64,000 bases of DNA from positions 562,009 through 626,008 of the forward strand of contig JASEVX010000111.1 of the NCBI GenBank assembly GCA_031761405.1, read 5' to 3'. This document shows positions 51,501-61,694 of this stretch, in pieces. The stretch's first letter is position 1. Every line of letters begins with the position of its first letter. A program made the position numbers and the translations under genes. Origin of the DNA: Serripes groenlandicus (lineage: Eukaryota; Mollusca; Bivalvia; Cardiida; Cardiidae). The notes below the pieces were generated by a model. The model was not told the DNA's origin. It saw only the letters and a program-made list of their open reading frames with translations, and made no database searches.

Positions 51501-54415
51501 ATTAAAAATGTTAGTGTTTAATTTTAAGGGTCTTGATCAATTGAACAATAATTGCGAGAAAAGTAGGATTATGTCATTATGATTTTTGTTCTCCCTTTTA
51601 ATATAATACAATACAGAGTTTTCTAAGGTAATCAGCTGCAAAAACCTAAAAATCACTGGCAAATGTTTAAAAAGTATTTAAATAGTATGCCTACCAGTCC
51701 TGTAATCTTGGGTTATTGATATATCGACCACTTTCGATATATCAATTGCTTTCAGCAGGGGTTCAACCTTTTTCGAATTTTGGCTGCCCAAGATTTCTCC
51801 ACAAATTATTTTGGCAGCCTCTGCTTTTGCTTTTATCATTTGTTTTGAGGTCTCCAATCCCCCCAGACTCTCTTTTTTTTATTTTTTTAGGAGATGCACT
51901 TTTTGATGCAGCAGCAGTCATCTTTCCTTTTTTTCAGAGGCTTAGTACCCTTTTTGTTTGAAGACACCTGAATAAAAATTAAATTAAGTTTTCATTGGGT
52001 AATAACAACTGTAAATAAAGAGCATTTATCACTACCATATTTCTTTATTCCACCTCTAAACCTTGTATTCTGTGTACTCAAAAGAAAGAATTTTCTCACT
52101 GAGACTATTCTTTTGAGTACCCGCAATACAGTGTTTAATAGTTCATTTTTTCCCCCTCTTTTCTAGATCTTTGCAAAAGCTATTCCTCTTTAAATATTAG
52201 CAAAATGTTACAATAAGCAACCATGGAGTTCAGAGAAAACATTTCAACATCCCAGTAACTGGAGAATCCAGGATCTAAGCATTTGCAACAATTAACTGCT
52301 CTGAACAATGTACAATAAGTTGATGAGCAGTTTGAATTACTTTCAAAAATGGATATAAGAAATAAAATAAAACATTAATGTTCAGTCTTTTTCAACAAAA
52401 AGATGCCAAATACTTTACAAAATGCTATTCTGAGGGCATACACTCTCAACAATCTATAAAGTGACCTAGTTAGCTGGTTAAAACAATTTACTGAGATATC
52501 ATAATGTTATATGCTTTAAACATGTATTCAAGAAAATTGGATAAGAACTTGTCTATTTACAGAGTTGACAAGGTATATTTTACAAATTTCTTTGTTCATA
52601 ATTATATATAACGCTTGTTTTAAATATTCATTTTTTATTTTTATTTTATATTATGTCACTTTAATTATGTCTCACCTTTGTCTCAGAACTGGATTCTTTA
52701 GCAGTACTATCACCACCACCTTCTTCATTCAACAAGTCCTTGCACAATGAAGACTGCATTTCTTCAAGTGTTTTCATGTCATCTAAATATTAAACAAATA
52801 TCTAATTATATATATATAGTGCAACTGATAAGCTTCTCATGTTGTTAATTGACCCATATTCGAATTTGACCTAGATATCTTTAAGACAAACATTCTGACA
52901 AAATTTCAATCTTCTGAAGCAAAAAATGCGGCCTCTAGAGTGTTAACAGGATTTTCCTTCAATTTGACCTAGTGACCTACTTTTTTTATCCAACATGACC
53001 CATGATCTAACTTGACTTACATATCATCAAGACAAACATTCTGATAAAGTTTCATCATGCTCAAGTTAAAAATGCAGTATCCAGAGTGTTATTGTTAACA
53101 AGATTTCCCTTCAATTTGGCCTAGTGACCTAGTTTTTAACCTGGCATGACCCATATTCGAACTTAGCCTAGATATCATGTAGATAAACATTCTGCCTAAT
53201 TTCAAGCTGCAGAAGCCAAAAAAGTGACTTCTTCAGAGTTAACAACAAGATTTTACTTCAATTTGGCCTAGAGACCTAGATTCTGACCCAATATGACCCA
53301 TATTCGACCTTGGCCTAGATATCATCTAGACAAACATTCTGATAAAGTTTCAACATGCTCAAGTTGAAAATGTGGCCTCTAGAGTGTAAACAAAGATTTC
53401 CCTTCAATTTGGCCTAGTGACCTAGTTTTAGACCCGGCATGACCCATATTCAAACTTGGCCTAGATATCATTCAGCCCAACATTCTGACCAAGTTTCAAG
53501 CTGCTGAAGCAAAAAATGTGACTTATACAGTGTTAACAAGATTTTACTTCAATTTGGCCTAATGACCTAGTTTATGACCCGACATAACCCATATTCGAAC
53601 TTGGCCTAGATATCATTCAGCTCAACATTCTGACAGAGTTAACAAGATTTCCCTTTAATTTGGCCTAGTGACCTAGTTTCTGACCCAATATGACCCATAT
53701 TTGAACTTGACCTAGATATTTTTAAGCCAAACATTCTGACAAAATTTCAAACTGCTGAAGCAAAAATTGCGGCCTCTGGAATGTTAACAAGCGCAAATGT
53801 TGACGACGGATGGATGCTGGACAAAATGTGATCACAATAGCAATCACATCGTGCATAGGTGAGCTAAAAAAAAAAAAATGTCTGTAAATATTTAATTGCA
53901 TCTAATATTTGTTTATGGAGCAAAAAGTTTTAATAAAAATGATACAAAAAAAAATGCAACAATCCTCTAATTCAATTTTTAATTTATCCTGATACTAGCC
54001 ATAATTAATGCTTTGAATCTAATAAAATTTTATATGCATTTTTAATATTTTTTCTCAGTCATCTTCTAGGAATCCGCTGTGGTCGAGTCCCGTCGGGGAT
54101 TTCGAAACCGGGTGTTGATCCCCAGTCGCGGCACTACGGTCATGGGTGGAGTGCCCTTGGGCAAGGCACATTTTCTAGCCTCCTACTGGATGGTTTAAAC
54201 CAGGGATCATGAATAAGTGAACTGTTGCCGTGATATAACTGAAATAATGTTGAAAGCGGCGTTAACCCCCAATAAATAAATCAATCAATAAACTTCTTTT
54301 CATGCACAATTAAATGATAATCTCTTGTAAATAAAAATCAACCTACCTGAAACGTTTATAACTTTGACGGGATACGTTTTTCCTCCTTTGCAAAACCGAG
54401 CTTTAGTATGGACAC
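45440..54415 (-). CDS. BEN-domain protein with coiled coil (gene-level entry)
   Basis: Eight exons on the minus strand: 54415-54347, 52782-52676, 51967-51695, 50878-50651, 50265-50116, 49135-48704, 46594-46408, 45552-45440. The N-terminal exon resembles the small basic module that precedes the rest of many invertebrate BEN proteins (K-T-Y-P-V-K-V-I-N-V-S-D-D). Then come an acidic/serine linker, a lysine-rich stretch, a coiled coil (about 75 residues), a Q/S/P/T-rich region with a 19-residue repeat, and a C-terminal BEN domain. BEN domains bind DNA or protein in chromatin and transcriptional control; this protein is probably nuclear. The first exon is probably missing. Two in-frame TAA codons and two one-base homopolymer excesses interrupt the model, and the 50651 donor phase does not match the 50265 acceptor. 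Confidence 0.75.
45766..46063 (+). mobile_element. tRNA-derived SINE, complete-looking
   Basis: Head CCCTGGTAGCTCAGTTGGTA (A box) and GGTTGCGAGTTTGAATTTC (B box), then AACATTCTTTCCGACGTTTG, GGTGAACTGGTCGCCGTGAT and the tail AAAACGGCGTTAAACCCC before ATCAATC. Confidence 0.82.
46131..46323. repeat. imperfect inverted repeat (fold-back)
   Basis: TTATTGACTGTGCGTAAAGT...GACACTTTCAGCCTCC on the left and GGCGGAAAGTGTTGG...ACTTTATGCACAGTCAATAA on the right, with unrelated inner sequence; probably a MITE. Confidence 0.65.
46408..46594 (-). CDS. BEN domain, first half
   Basis: Acceptor AAATCTCAG, donor TTTCAG|GTACTT. HAQLTMHGYANPRKVLLRLL, DMLIDQRTLAMSSALGSRSA and IPIPLEIKSGIS show the BEN signature: N-P-R-K, a hydrophobic helix, then L-A-x-S-S-x-x-G-x-R-S. 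No interruption. A HINE-like element starts 15 bases upstream of the acceptor at 46610. Confidence 0.85.
46610..48300 (+). mobile_element. HINE-like element, CTCACCT/AGGTGAG family, partly duplicated
   Basis: ACAAGAGGGCCATGATGGCC start and CTCAGGTGAGCTAAAAA end. Two copies of the GTTGCCATGGAAAC box (about 47270 and 48095) show that one element was extended or fused with another at about 47396. C run of 26 at 46936-46961. Confidence 0.85.
48704..49135 (-). pseudogene. BEN gene, Q/S/P/T-rich exon with in-frame TAA
   Basis: Acceptor TTGTTGCAG, donor TTACA|GTAAGT; 144 codons with one TAA at 49075-49073. SSETSLPDTRRKLPFIPITQ-stop-NTIYPATPSTNQ, then long low-complexity sequence and two copies of a 19-residue repeat (TPSQSLQSPLQTA, DNA period 57 bases at about 48735 and 48792). 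Disordered linker before the BEN domain; phase 0 at both ends. As in the previous exon, the stop would be Q with a single C. Confidence 0.65.
49231..49460. mobile_element. TTAA-MITE
   Basis: TTAAGCGTTTCCCACCTGCA start, TATGTGAGAAAGGATTAA end. Confidence 0.75.
49691..49718 (+). repeat. (TA)n microsatellite
   Basis: About 28 bases of alternating T and A in an intron of the BEN gene. Confidence 0.9.
50116..50265 (-). pseudogene. BEN gene, serine-rich exon with in-frame TAA
   Basis: Acceptor ACACCCAG, donor CCTGT|GTAAGT; exactly 50 codons. Reads SKSA-stop-TSPYLASPFFT, then ATPKKIAFLRSIVDLFASKS and TLIQGQSSSC. The stop is at 50253-50251. A single C in place of T would give Q. Joins in phase to the next exon. 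Confidence 0.55.
50384..50632 (+). mobile_element. tRNA-derived SINE
   Basis: GCGCTGGTGTAGTGGTAGAG (A box) and GGGTTCGATATCCGGTCGGG (B box), body GCATTATGACTGGCTGGCC, tail AAAATACCATAC. Confidence 0.75.
50651..50878 (-). CDS. BEN gene, coiled-coil exon
   Basis: Acceptor AATCAG, donor CAAG|GTAATA. Open: TLESWTNECKWTAAAPDDTW, then a heptad-like stretch QLSQVTAERDQALLRVQQLE and HELEEANNRM. It ends in phase 1 while the next exon appears to begin in phase 0, so a small exon may be missing around the SINE at 50384-50632. Confidence 0.75.
50957..51060. mobile_element. degenerate TTAA-MITE left half
   Basis: CATAGAACAAATCTGCAGTC and AACATGGCTCAAAAGGGGCA only. Confidence 0.4.
51695..51967 (-). pseudogene. 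BEN gene, lysine-rich exon with two one-base excesses
   Basis: Acceptor TTATTCAG, donor GACTG|GTAGGC. It starts VSSNKKGTKPLKK, changes frame at an A7 run (plus T run 51928-51934) to MTAAASKSASPKKIKK, and changes again at an A8 run (T run 51873-51880) to SLGGLETSKQMIKAKAEAAK and VEPLLKAIDISKVVDISITQ. Shortening each run by one base gives a single open frame that meets the next exon in phase. Homopolymer errors are the simplest reading; true frameshifts are possible. Confidence 0.65.
52676..52782 (-). CDS. BEN gene, acidic linker exon
   Basis: Acceptor ATATTTAG, donor ACAAAG|GTGAGA. Open: DMKTLEEMQSSLCKDLLNEE then GGGDSTAKESSSETK. Phase 1 in and phase 0 out, agreeing with both neighbours. Confidence 0.72.
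52830..53870 (+). mobile_element. HINE-like element, AGGTGAG end, 5' truncated
   Basis: Same ~145-bp monomer as 9403-11050 (GACCTAGTTTTTAACCTGG), about six copies, ending GACGACGGATGGATGC and ATAGGTGAGCTAAAAA. The AACAAGAGGG head is absent. Confidence 0.8.
54070..54294 (+). mobile_element. tRNA-derived SINE with conserved-domain-like body
   Basis: GTTGATCCCCAGTCG (B-box-like), GGAGTGCCCTTGGGCAAGGC, GAACTGTTGCCGTGATATAA and GAAAGCGGCGTTAACCCC before AATCAATCAAT. Confidence 0.7.
54347..54415 (-). CDS. BEN gene, N-terminal module exon
   Basis: Donor TTTCAG|GTAGGT. In the frame continuous with the next exon it reads VHTKARFCKGGKTYPVKVIN then VS, joining as V-S-D-D-M-K. The frame is open upstream to a TGA near 54436, so the exon start (proposed at acceptor AAAACAG) is uncertain. 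The region above, to about 54800, may hold the promoter but no clear core element was seen. Confidence 0.55.
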
Positions 54416-54469
54416 CTGTTTTACATTTTCAGAATTCGATCTTTTGTTTTCTTATAATTCTATTGTTTA

Positions 54470-54869
54470 AAATGCCGCGGATGATTAGGGCTCATGATTA
54501 GTCCGTTAAATCTTTGTAGCACTGCATGCGGACGGTGAGAAAACTACGCTATACGGACGTTTTCATATAAGGAGGTTATGAATAACTGTACCCGCCCACA
54601 GTGCCGCCCACAGTGGCAGATTGGTTAAACGGAGTATTTTAATAACATTACTGTTCTATGATTGGACAATCACCAATGTAAAGTAATTTTACTGACAGGT
54701 TTGGGTGATGATATCTGGTAACCTGAGATGGGGATTTATAAACACAGTGGGGTCGCGGCAATTTAAAATGTATGAAACTTTAAACAGAGTTAGAATAGAC
54801 CGGCCATGAAAAAAGAAACATAACTATGATATAGCTCTAATTTGTTAAAAATAATCATTAAATAATCGG
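54470..54869. other. upstream flank of the BEN gene; no clear promoter
   Basis: Contains a short direct repeat CCGCCCACAGTG (54589-54612) and mixed composition. It could hold the promoter of the BEN gene, but no TATA box or initiator can be assigned with confidence. Confidence 0.3.
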
Positions 54870-55028
54870 TTTCAACATACAACAAATCTGCAGCAGATAA
54901 CTTTGAAAATAGTTATGCAAGACTAAAGAAAATTCATAAAAAATGTATGTTTTATTCCTTGAAATAATTAAAAACACTGTGTTTAAGGTCATCTGGTGGA
55001 GATGCGTCTATACGTGTGAAAGGTATAG
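54870..55028. mobile_element. degenerate TTAA-MITE
   Basis: CAACATACAACAAATCTGCA, GCAGATAACTTTGAAAATAG, TATACGTGTGAAAGGTA; borders the minisatellite. Confidence 0.6.
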
Positions 55029-55029
55029 G

Positions 55030-56665
55030 TTATTTACCAGAAAAACGTCCACATAGGTTATATACACGAAAAACGTGCGTATAGGTTATATATCAGAAAA
55101 ACGTCCGTATAGGTTATTTACCAGAAAAACGTCCACATAGGTTATATACACGAAAAACGTGCGTATAGGTTATATATCAGAAAAACGTCCGTATAGGTTA
55201 TATATCAGACAAATGTCCGTATAGGTTATATACATGAAAAACATCCGTATGGGTTATATATCAGAAAAACGTCCGCATAGGTTATATACATGAAAAACGT
55301 CCGTATAGGTTATATATCAGAAAAACGTCCGTATAGGTTATTCCTCAGAAATACGTCCTCAAGGTTATATACATGAAAAACGTCCGCATAGGTTATATAC
55401 ACGAAAAACGTCCGTATAGGCTATATACATGAAAAACGTCCGCATAGGTTATGTACACGAACAACGTCCGTATAGGTTATATACATGAAAAACGTCCGCA
55501 TAGGTTATATACACGAAAAAACGTCCGTATAGGTTATATACATGAAAAACGTCCGTATAGGTTATATACACGAAAAACGTCCGTATAGGTTATATACATG
55601 AAAAACGTCCGCATAGGTTATATACACGAAAAACGTCCGTATAGGTTATATACATGAAAAACGTCCGCATAGGTTATATACACGAAAAACGTCCGTATAG
55701 CTTATATACATGAAAAACATCCGCATAGGTTATATACACGAAAAACGTCCGTATAGGTTATATACATGAAAAACGTCCGCATAGGTTATATACATGAAAA
55801 ACGTCCGTATAGGTTATATACATGAAAAACGTCCGTATAGGTTATATACATGAAAAACGTCCGTATAGGTTATATACATGAAAATGTCCGCATAGGTTAT
55901 ATACACGAAAAACGTCCGTATAGGTTATATATTAGAAAAACGTACGCATAGGTTATATACACGAAAAACGTCCGTATAGGTTATATATCAGAAAAACGTC
56001 CGTATAGGTTATATATCAGAAAAACGTCCGTATAGGTTATATACATGAAAAACGTCCGTATAGGTTATATACACGAAAAACGTCCGTATAGGTTATATAT
56101 CAGAAAAACGTCCGTATAGGTTATATACATGAAAAACGTCCGTATAGGTTATATACATGAAAATGTCCGCATAGGTTATATACACAAAAAACGTCCGTAT
56201 AGGTAATATATCAGAAAAACGTACGCATAGGTTATATACACGAAAAACGTCCGTATAGGTTATATATCAGAAAAACGTCCGTATAGGTTATATATCAGAA
56301 AAACGTCCGTATAGGTTATATACATGAAAAACGTCCGTATAGGTTATATACACGAAAAACGTCCGTATAGGTTATATACATGAAAAACGTCCGCATAGGT
56401 TATATACACGAAAAACGTCTGTATAGGTTATTCATCAGAAAAACGTCCGTATAGGTTATACATCAGAAAAACGTCCGCATAGGTTATATACACGAACATC
56501 GTCCGTATTGGTTATATACATGAAAAACGTCCGTATAGGTTATATACACGAAAAACGTCCGTATAGGTTATATATCAGAAAAACGTCCGTATAGGTTATA
56601 TACATGAAAAACGTCCGCATAGGTTATATACACGAAAAACGTCCGTATAGGTTATTCATCAGAAT
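55030..56665 (+). repeat. 28-bp minisatellite, about 58 units
   Basis: Unit pattern GTATAGGTTATATACATGAA + AAACGTCC with variants CATG/CACG/TCAG and GTATAGG/GCATAGG. Between about 55370 and 55800 the CATG and CACG variants alternate, giving a 56-bp dimer; elsewhere CACG-TCAG-TCAG-CATG series recur. Confidence 0.92.
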
Positions 56666-56689
56666 AGCTATTTAATCACGAATTTATAA

Positions 56690-57120
56690 AATATTCACGG
56701 TTTTAAATTGAGCAATCGCTGAAAATGAGCAATTTCATGATGAGAATGTTCACCCTTTACCACTATGTGTTCAACTTTATTCAATAATAATAGTTTCATT
56801 TAAAAAAGAATCCATATTTTTGACAAGATAATTTCAAAGTCGTCTGCTTGCACAATGTTTTTAACTATATTCAATAATAATAGCTTCATTTCGAAATAGT
56901 TTCCATATTTGTTGAGATAATTTCAAAGTCGACTGCTGCTGATTTGTTATATGGTGGAAATGGTTATACAGAAGTATCCATAATTCATTGTCTTTGCACT
57001 ATGTCATGGCAAATGCAGAAAACTGCTTTTTTTGCGCAATTTGTTCTTTTGCAACAATGTTTTCAAAAGTCATCTGCTGCAGGGGCATCAGAAATCGTCT
57101 TTATGTTAAAAAAGGGGTAA
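56690..57120. mobile_element. degenerate and duplicated TTAA-MITEs
   Basis: 56690-56968 holds two related right halves (CAAAGTCGTCTGCTTGC and CAAAGTCGACTGCTGCT); 57000-57120 holds ATGGCAAATGCAGAAAACTG and GTCATCTGCTGCAGGGGC. Confidence 0.55.
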
Positions 57121-57505
57121 TATTTGATATACTTATTAACTCACTATTTGTCCTACATACTATTCTGGACTGCATGGAGGAAAAGGACTTACTTTTAATA
57201 TGTGAATCAGTAATATTACTAAATCAAATGCATATATGATTTGACATGTTTGTGTATCTATCCACCCTCTCCATGTCTCTTTTATTTTGGAAACTATAAA
57301 AAGACACGGCATGCATATTACTTTTACTATGAAAACTTTGCACATTGTAAAAATATTTAAAATCATTGTTTGTCTATCATTACCAGGTAATATGGGTGAT
57401 CTGCAGGTTATGCACTTTTTAAAGAAGTTCCATGTGCTAAGTGAAGAGAATTTGACTTAAAATTGCACGGAGAAATTTATATCGTTCGGGGATTTTTTCC
57501 AGTAC

Positions 57506-57709
57506 TTAACCCTTTCCTACTTGAAAACGCATTCCGACGCATCTGCAGCAGACGACTTTTGAAAACGAGAAATTTCACCTTTTGCTACTATGTTTTCTAC
57601 TTTTTTCAGTAATACAGTCATACTGTCAATTATAGAGATTTTCCATGTTTTTGCATCATTGTTTTCAAATTCGTCTGCTGCAGATTTGTTGTATACGGGA
57701 AATTGTTAA
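57506..57709. mobile_element. TTAA-MITE
   Basis: TTAACCCTTTCCTACTTGAA start, GTATACGGGAAATTGTTAA end, CTGCAGCAGACGACTTTTGA and TTCGTCTGCTGCAG arms. Confidence 0.8.
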
Positions 57710-58703
57710 TGAAAACATAAATAAGTGAGAAGATTCAATTTAAGGCGGTCTTTTAAGAGATTACTTGGTAGTATATATATATATATATCTTGAATGAAAA
57801 GGATACCGTTCCTGTGAGGTCTTTATATTAGAAGGCATGTAATACAATAACGAGAGATAAACAAATTGAACTTAAAGGGAATCTGAAATATACTATCAAA
57901 TCATCTTAAGATTCATACATATTTATTAGCTTAGCAGTTCTAAGTTTCTTGTCGAGCAGGTTCAATTTTCTGAGTGACATTGACACATTAAGTACAGAAC
58001 ACAAAAGTCACTTTTCCAAACAAGCCTGGAAGAAATTATTTTCAAGATACAACCAATGATTTGCATTACTAACTTTTAAGATGTTTTTTATTTGAAATAT
58101 AAAAGAAATCAATCCCAGTGTGTTGTAAATGCTTCTGTATTCTGAAAATGTAGAATACTATAAAACTTCCCCTTTTCATGACAAGAGTCTATTGTACGTT
58201 TTCGCAATCGCATTGTTAATGGATAATTACATACACAAACTAACTCCTCACTGGATTTGAACATCATGCCTTTGGAACAAGGTCAGACTCTGCATCACAT
58301 AATTCACAAATAATCAAATATACTATTATCAATAAAATATTGATTTAGATAATCGATATTGATTGAAAAGGCAAGGGTTTACATCTTTCTGCAAGGCCTA
58401 TTAGTTTAACATCTGGTATGGGAGAGTGTCCGTGGAATGGGTCATAATTTAAATGTAATGGTCATTTAATGCTGTTAATTTAACAGTACCTCTGAGATCA
58501 GAAAACCGATTTCGCTGACTAGTTTTGCTTGTATAATCCGTGAGAATGTTTGATTAATTAATGAGAAATTTTGTATATGCTAGTATGGGTACATGTAGTC
58601 AACTTTTATGGATAAACCATTACCTGATAATATGTTAAATATCCAAAAGCAAAAGGGATGCCATTGTGTTATCTACATGTATAATAATAACTAATTACAT
58701 GAT
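57710..58703. other. no gene recognised
   Basis: A+T-rich sequence with one (TA)n tract near 57768-57787. No exon, tRNA or repeat family was identified. Confidence 0.5.
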
Positions 58704-58918
58704 CAACCCTTTCGCGCATACACCAACTCTGCAGCAGACGACTTTGAACACGTCTAGGCAAACATATGAAAAATCTGTTTATAATTATGAGAGTATAACT
58801 ATTGAAAAGGGTTGACCAAATTGTGGAAAAAAGAGAAATGTCTTCTTTTGCCACAATGTGTACACATTTCGTCTGCTGCTGAGGTATCAGAAAGTGACTG
58901 TATGTGGTAGAGGGTTAA
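58704..58918. mobile_element. TTAA-MITE
   Basis: CAACCCTTTCGCGCATACAC start, TATGTGGTAGAGGGTTAA end. Confidence 0.78.
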
Positions 58919-60029
58919 ACATCCACAAGTTAGAGGGTTGTCACTTTTTCCATGCAAGGTTCTGCCAAGAGGGTTGGAGTTTAGGCTACTTTCCCACTAA
59001 ACAAAACTAGATACTTACCCATAAATTGTACCTATCACTGTAGGCATTCATAGAGCGCCTCACTGTTTATAAGTGCCATGAGAAAATAATCGGTAAATGA
59101 TGTTCAAGTGACATTCGTGATTTACAGTGGGCCATGCTGTCGGCACTTTCAGTGCCTTCGAAAATAACCTAAACTCTTCCCTGTATACTACCGTAAGTAA
59201 TATTGCAAAACAATTCTGCCGACTTTTGAATTAATCATAGGAATATGTCCTGTATCTTCAAAAAGTATAATCAGACATGTATTTGCTTATATCAATAGTG
59301 TCTGCCATTCACGAAGATCCGTCTAGATAAAAAGAATAACTCTTTCTTAAATACATATTTTAACTGTATATATTTCTGCTTTTAATCTTTACATGATTTG
59401 GTAGTATGCAACGGTGTTGTTACTTCCACAAAACTTCTCCACTCTTTCAGTGCTTTGATTTAAAAAAGAAGAAATTAACAACATTATTACTTGGAGGATG
59501 AATTTGTCACAACTCTTGTATTACATGATGATCTTTGGCATAACTGCGTGTCAAAGCTGGCTTTGAATTTCCAGATAAGATTAATTGGCTATAATGTAAC
59601 TATAAAATATCCATTTAATGTTTGTGAAATTTCTCACGTTTCTTAACTTAGCTAATTAGACTCGGTCAGTCTTGTTTCAGGTTGCTTTCTTTACCGGCAC
59701 ATTGATCAATGGGATTTTTCCAAGACATATTTGCTTACTTGTCCTTTTCCTTCTTTGAATTTGAAGTAAGACAACTAGTATAAATTTAAAACATTTATAA
59801 CATATTTTTGTCAAGTAAACATTGCGCACGCAGCAGACGCAGTCTTTTTACTTAACTATAACGTTTCTTGTATTTCATATGTGTTGTTACAATACGTACG
59901 TGCGTTTTTTTCATAGATTATGTGTGTGCAAGTGATGCTTTTAAGACTGAAGTCCGCAAGCAGTGTTTTAACTACAAGTGACCCGAAAAACTGTTTAAAA
60001 GCGATAGTTTTATAGACAAGCGTCTTGAA
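58919..60029. other. no gene recognised
   Basis: No supported exon or repeat beyond short A/T runs. Confidence 0.45.
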
Positions 60030-60215
60030 GAATTTCCCATCATACAACAAATCCATTGCAGACGTATTGTAAAGAATTGTTTGCAAACATATTATGGAAA
60101 CTCTTTAAAATGAGTTTAATTATGGAATATAGTTGAAAAATATGTAGAAAAAGTAGAAATTATTCATGAGCAATTTCACCTGTTGTCACAAGTATTTCAA
60201 AGGTAGTAAGTAAAT
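60030..60215. mobile_element. degenerate TTAA-MITE
   Basis: CATACAACAAATCCATTGCA, GCAATTTCACCTGTTGTCAC; outer ends lost. Confidence 0.5.
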
Positions 60216-60649
60216 AACTGGGAAAATGTGACGTTTAATACCTCTTTTTGCAGACAGCCGTTGAATATATCTAGATTTTTTTTTTCATTTTCACACAACA
60301 CTTAAATGTTTTCTTTTTTATGAGAAATTCATGTTTTCATTTGTCATTCATTCTTGGGTCCAGAAGTTTTAAATTTGATAGATTATATAAACACTGTAGA
60401 ATCGGCTTAAATCTAGCCATGGCCTATCTACCCTGGTAATAAGCTGTGTCCACTAGTTTGTCAATAACTCACATTCCCTTCTGGGCTACAGTCCCTCATT
60501 AATTATCACGGTCCAACTCATGACACCATCACAACATGCTCTGTTACAGTTTGACCATCTTTAATATTGCATAATATACTTTTTAGGAAAAGTGTATACA
60601 CTTATTTTCGGGATTTTTTTCTTTATTTTGATTTGTAATAACATAAAAA

Positions 60650-60862
60650 CTCATTACGCATTTGGACGCATTTGCAGCAGCGACTTTTGAAAACATTGTG
60701 ACAAAAGGAAAGCGCTCATGATGAGAAATTGTTTCATTTTGTCACAGTGTTTTCAACTTTTTTGAATAATTAGACTATCGTGTAAAGAGATCTACACAGT
60801 TTTGTCTAGCTAGTTTTGCAAAGTCGTCTGCTGCAAATTAATTGTATGCGGGAAAGGGTTAA
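60650..60862. mobile_element. TTAA-MITE
   Basis: ACGCATTTGCAGCAGCGACT, GTCGTCTGCTGC arm, TATGCGGGAAAGGGTTAA end; left end eroded. Confidence 0.7.
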
Positions 60863-61240
60863 GATAATGAAGGATGTTTAAGATATTTTGTTTACACGTT
60901 TATATTTTTCGATTGAATTGTGTCAATTGGGATATATGATAACAATCTATTTTACCCATGCTCATACTTTGCAGCGTCTTTAGATAAAATGATTATTTAA
61001 ATACCTGTGTTAACCCTTTAAGAGTCATCTGCTTTTGAAGAAAATATGAATGTATGAACCGTGCTCTGGAAAATCAACCTTAGTGTATGCTTGTTAAGTA
61101 TAGTTGCATCTGTCTAATATGATCCAAAAGGAAAACGTTTGTAAGTAGTTTATCGAATTGGTATGTGATAAAAATGGTGTATGAATAGGATACAATTATT
61201 GTTATATGCAATTCACCTTTTTTCACCGTGTAAATTGTTG

Positions 61241-61694
61241 TTAACCATTTTCCACATACAGACACTTTATGACGCCTTTGTAGCAGACAACTTTTTAAAA
61301 CATTGTGGCAAAAGGAGAACTTTGTCAATTATAGTAATTTCTCCAGTTGTCACAATGTTAACATACAGACACTTTATGACGCCTTTGTAGCAGACGACTT
61401 TTTAAAACATTGTGGCAAAAGGAGAACTTTACTATTTTTAGTAATTTTTCCAGTTGTCACAATGTTAACATTTCAGTTTTTGAATGTATCTGTTGCTTTA
61501 GTTAAATGTTTAAGATTTCAGAATGTGTACGTGTTGTACATGTGCCACATATGACTTCAAATTTGTGTTTGCCACGCAATGTGGAATTTTGGTCAATTAA
61601 ATTTCTCTGCATGATATTTGAATCAGATAACTGGTGTACAAGGGGGATGCTTTTCCCTCTTATCTACGTCCGGTTGTATGTGGGAAAGGGTTAA
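61241..61694. mobile_element. TTAA-MITE with internal ~112-bp duplication
   Basis: TTAACCATTTTCCACATAC start and TATGTGGGAAAGGGTTAA end. ACATACAGACACTTTATGAC recurs at 61252 and 61364, each followed by TGTGGCAAAAGGAGAACTTT and CCAGTTGTCACAATGTTAAC. Confidence 0.75.

Noticed and set aside
55030..56665. CRISPR-like or centromeric array
   Set aside because: Units are contiguous 28-bp repeats without spacers; nothing indicates centromere function.
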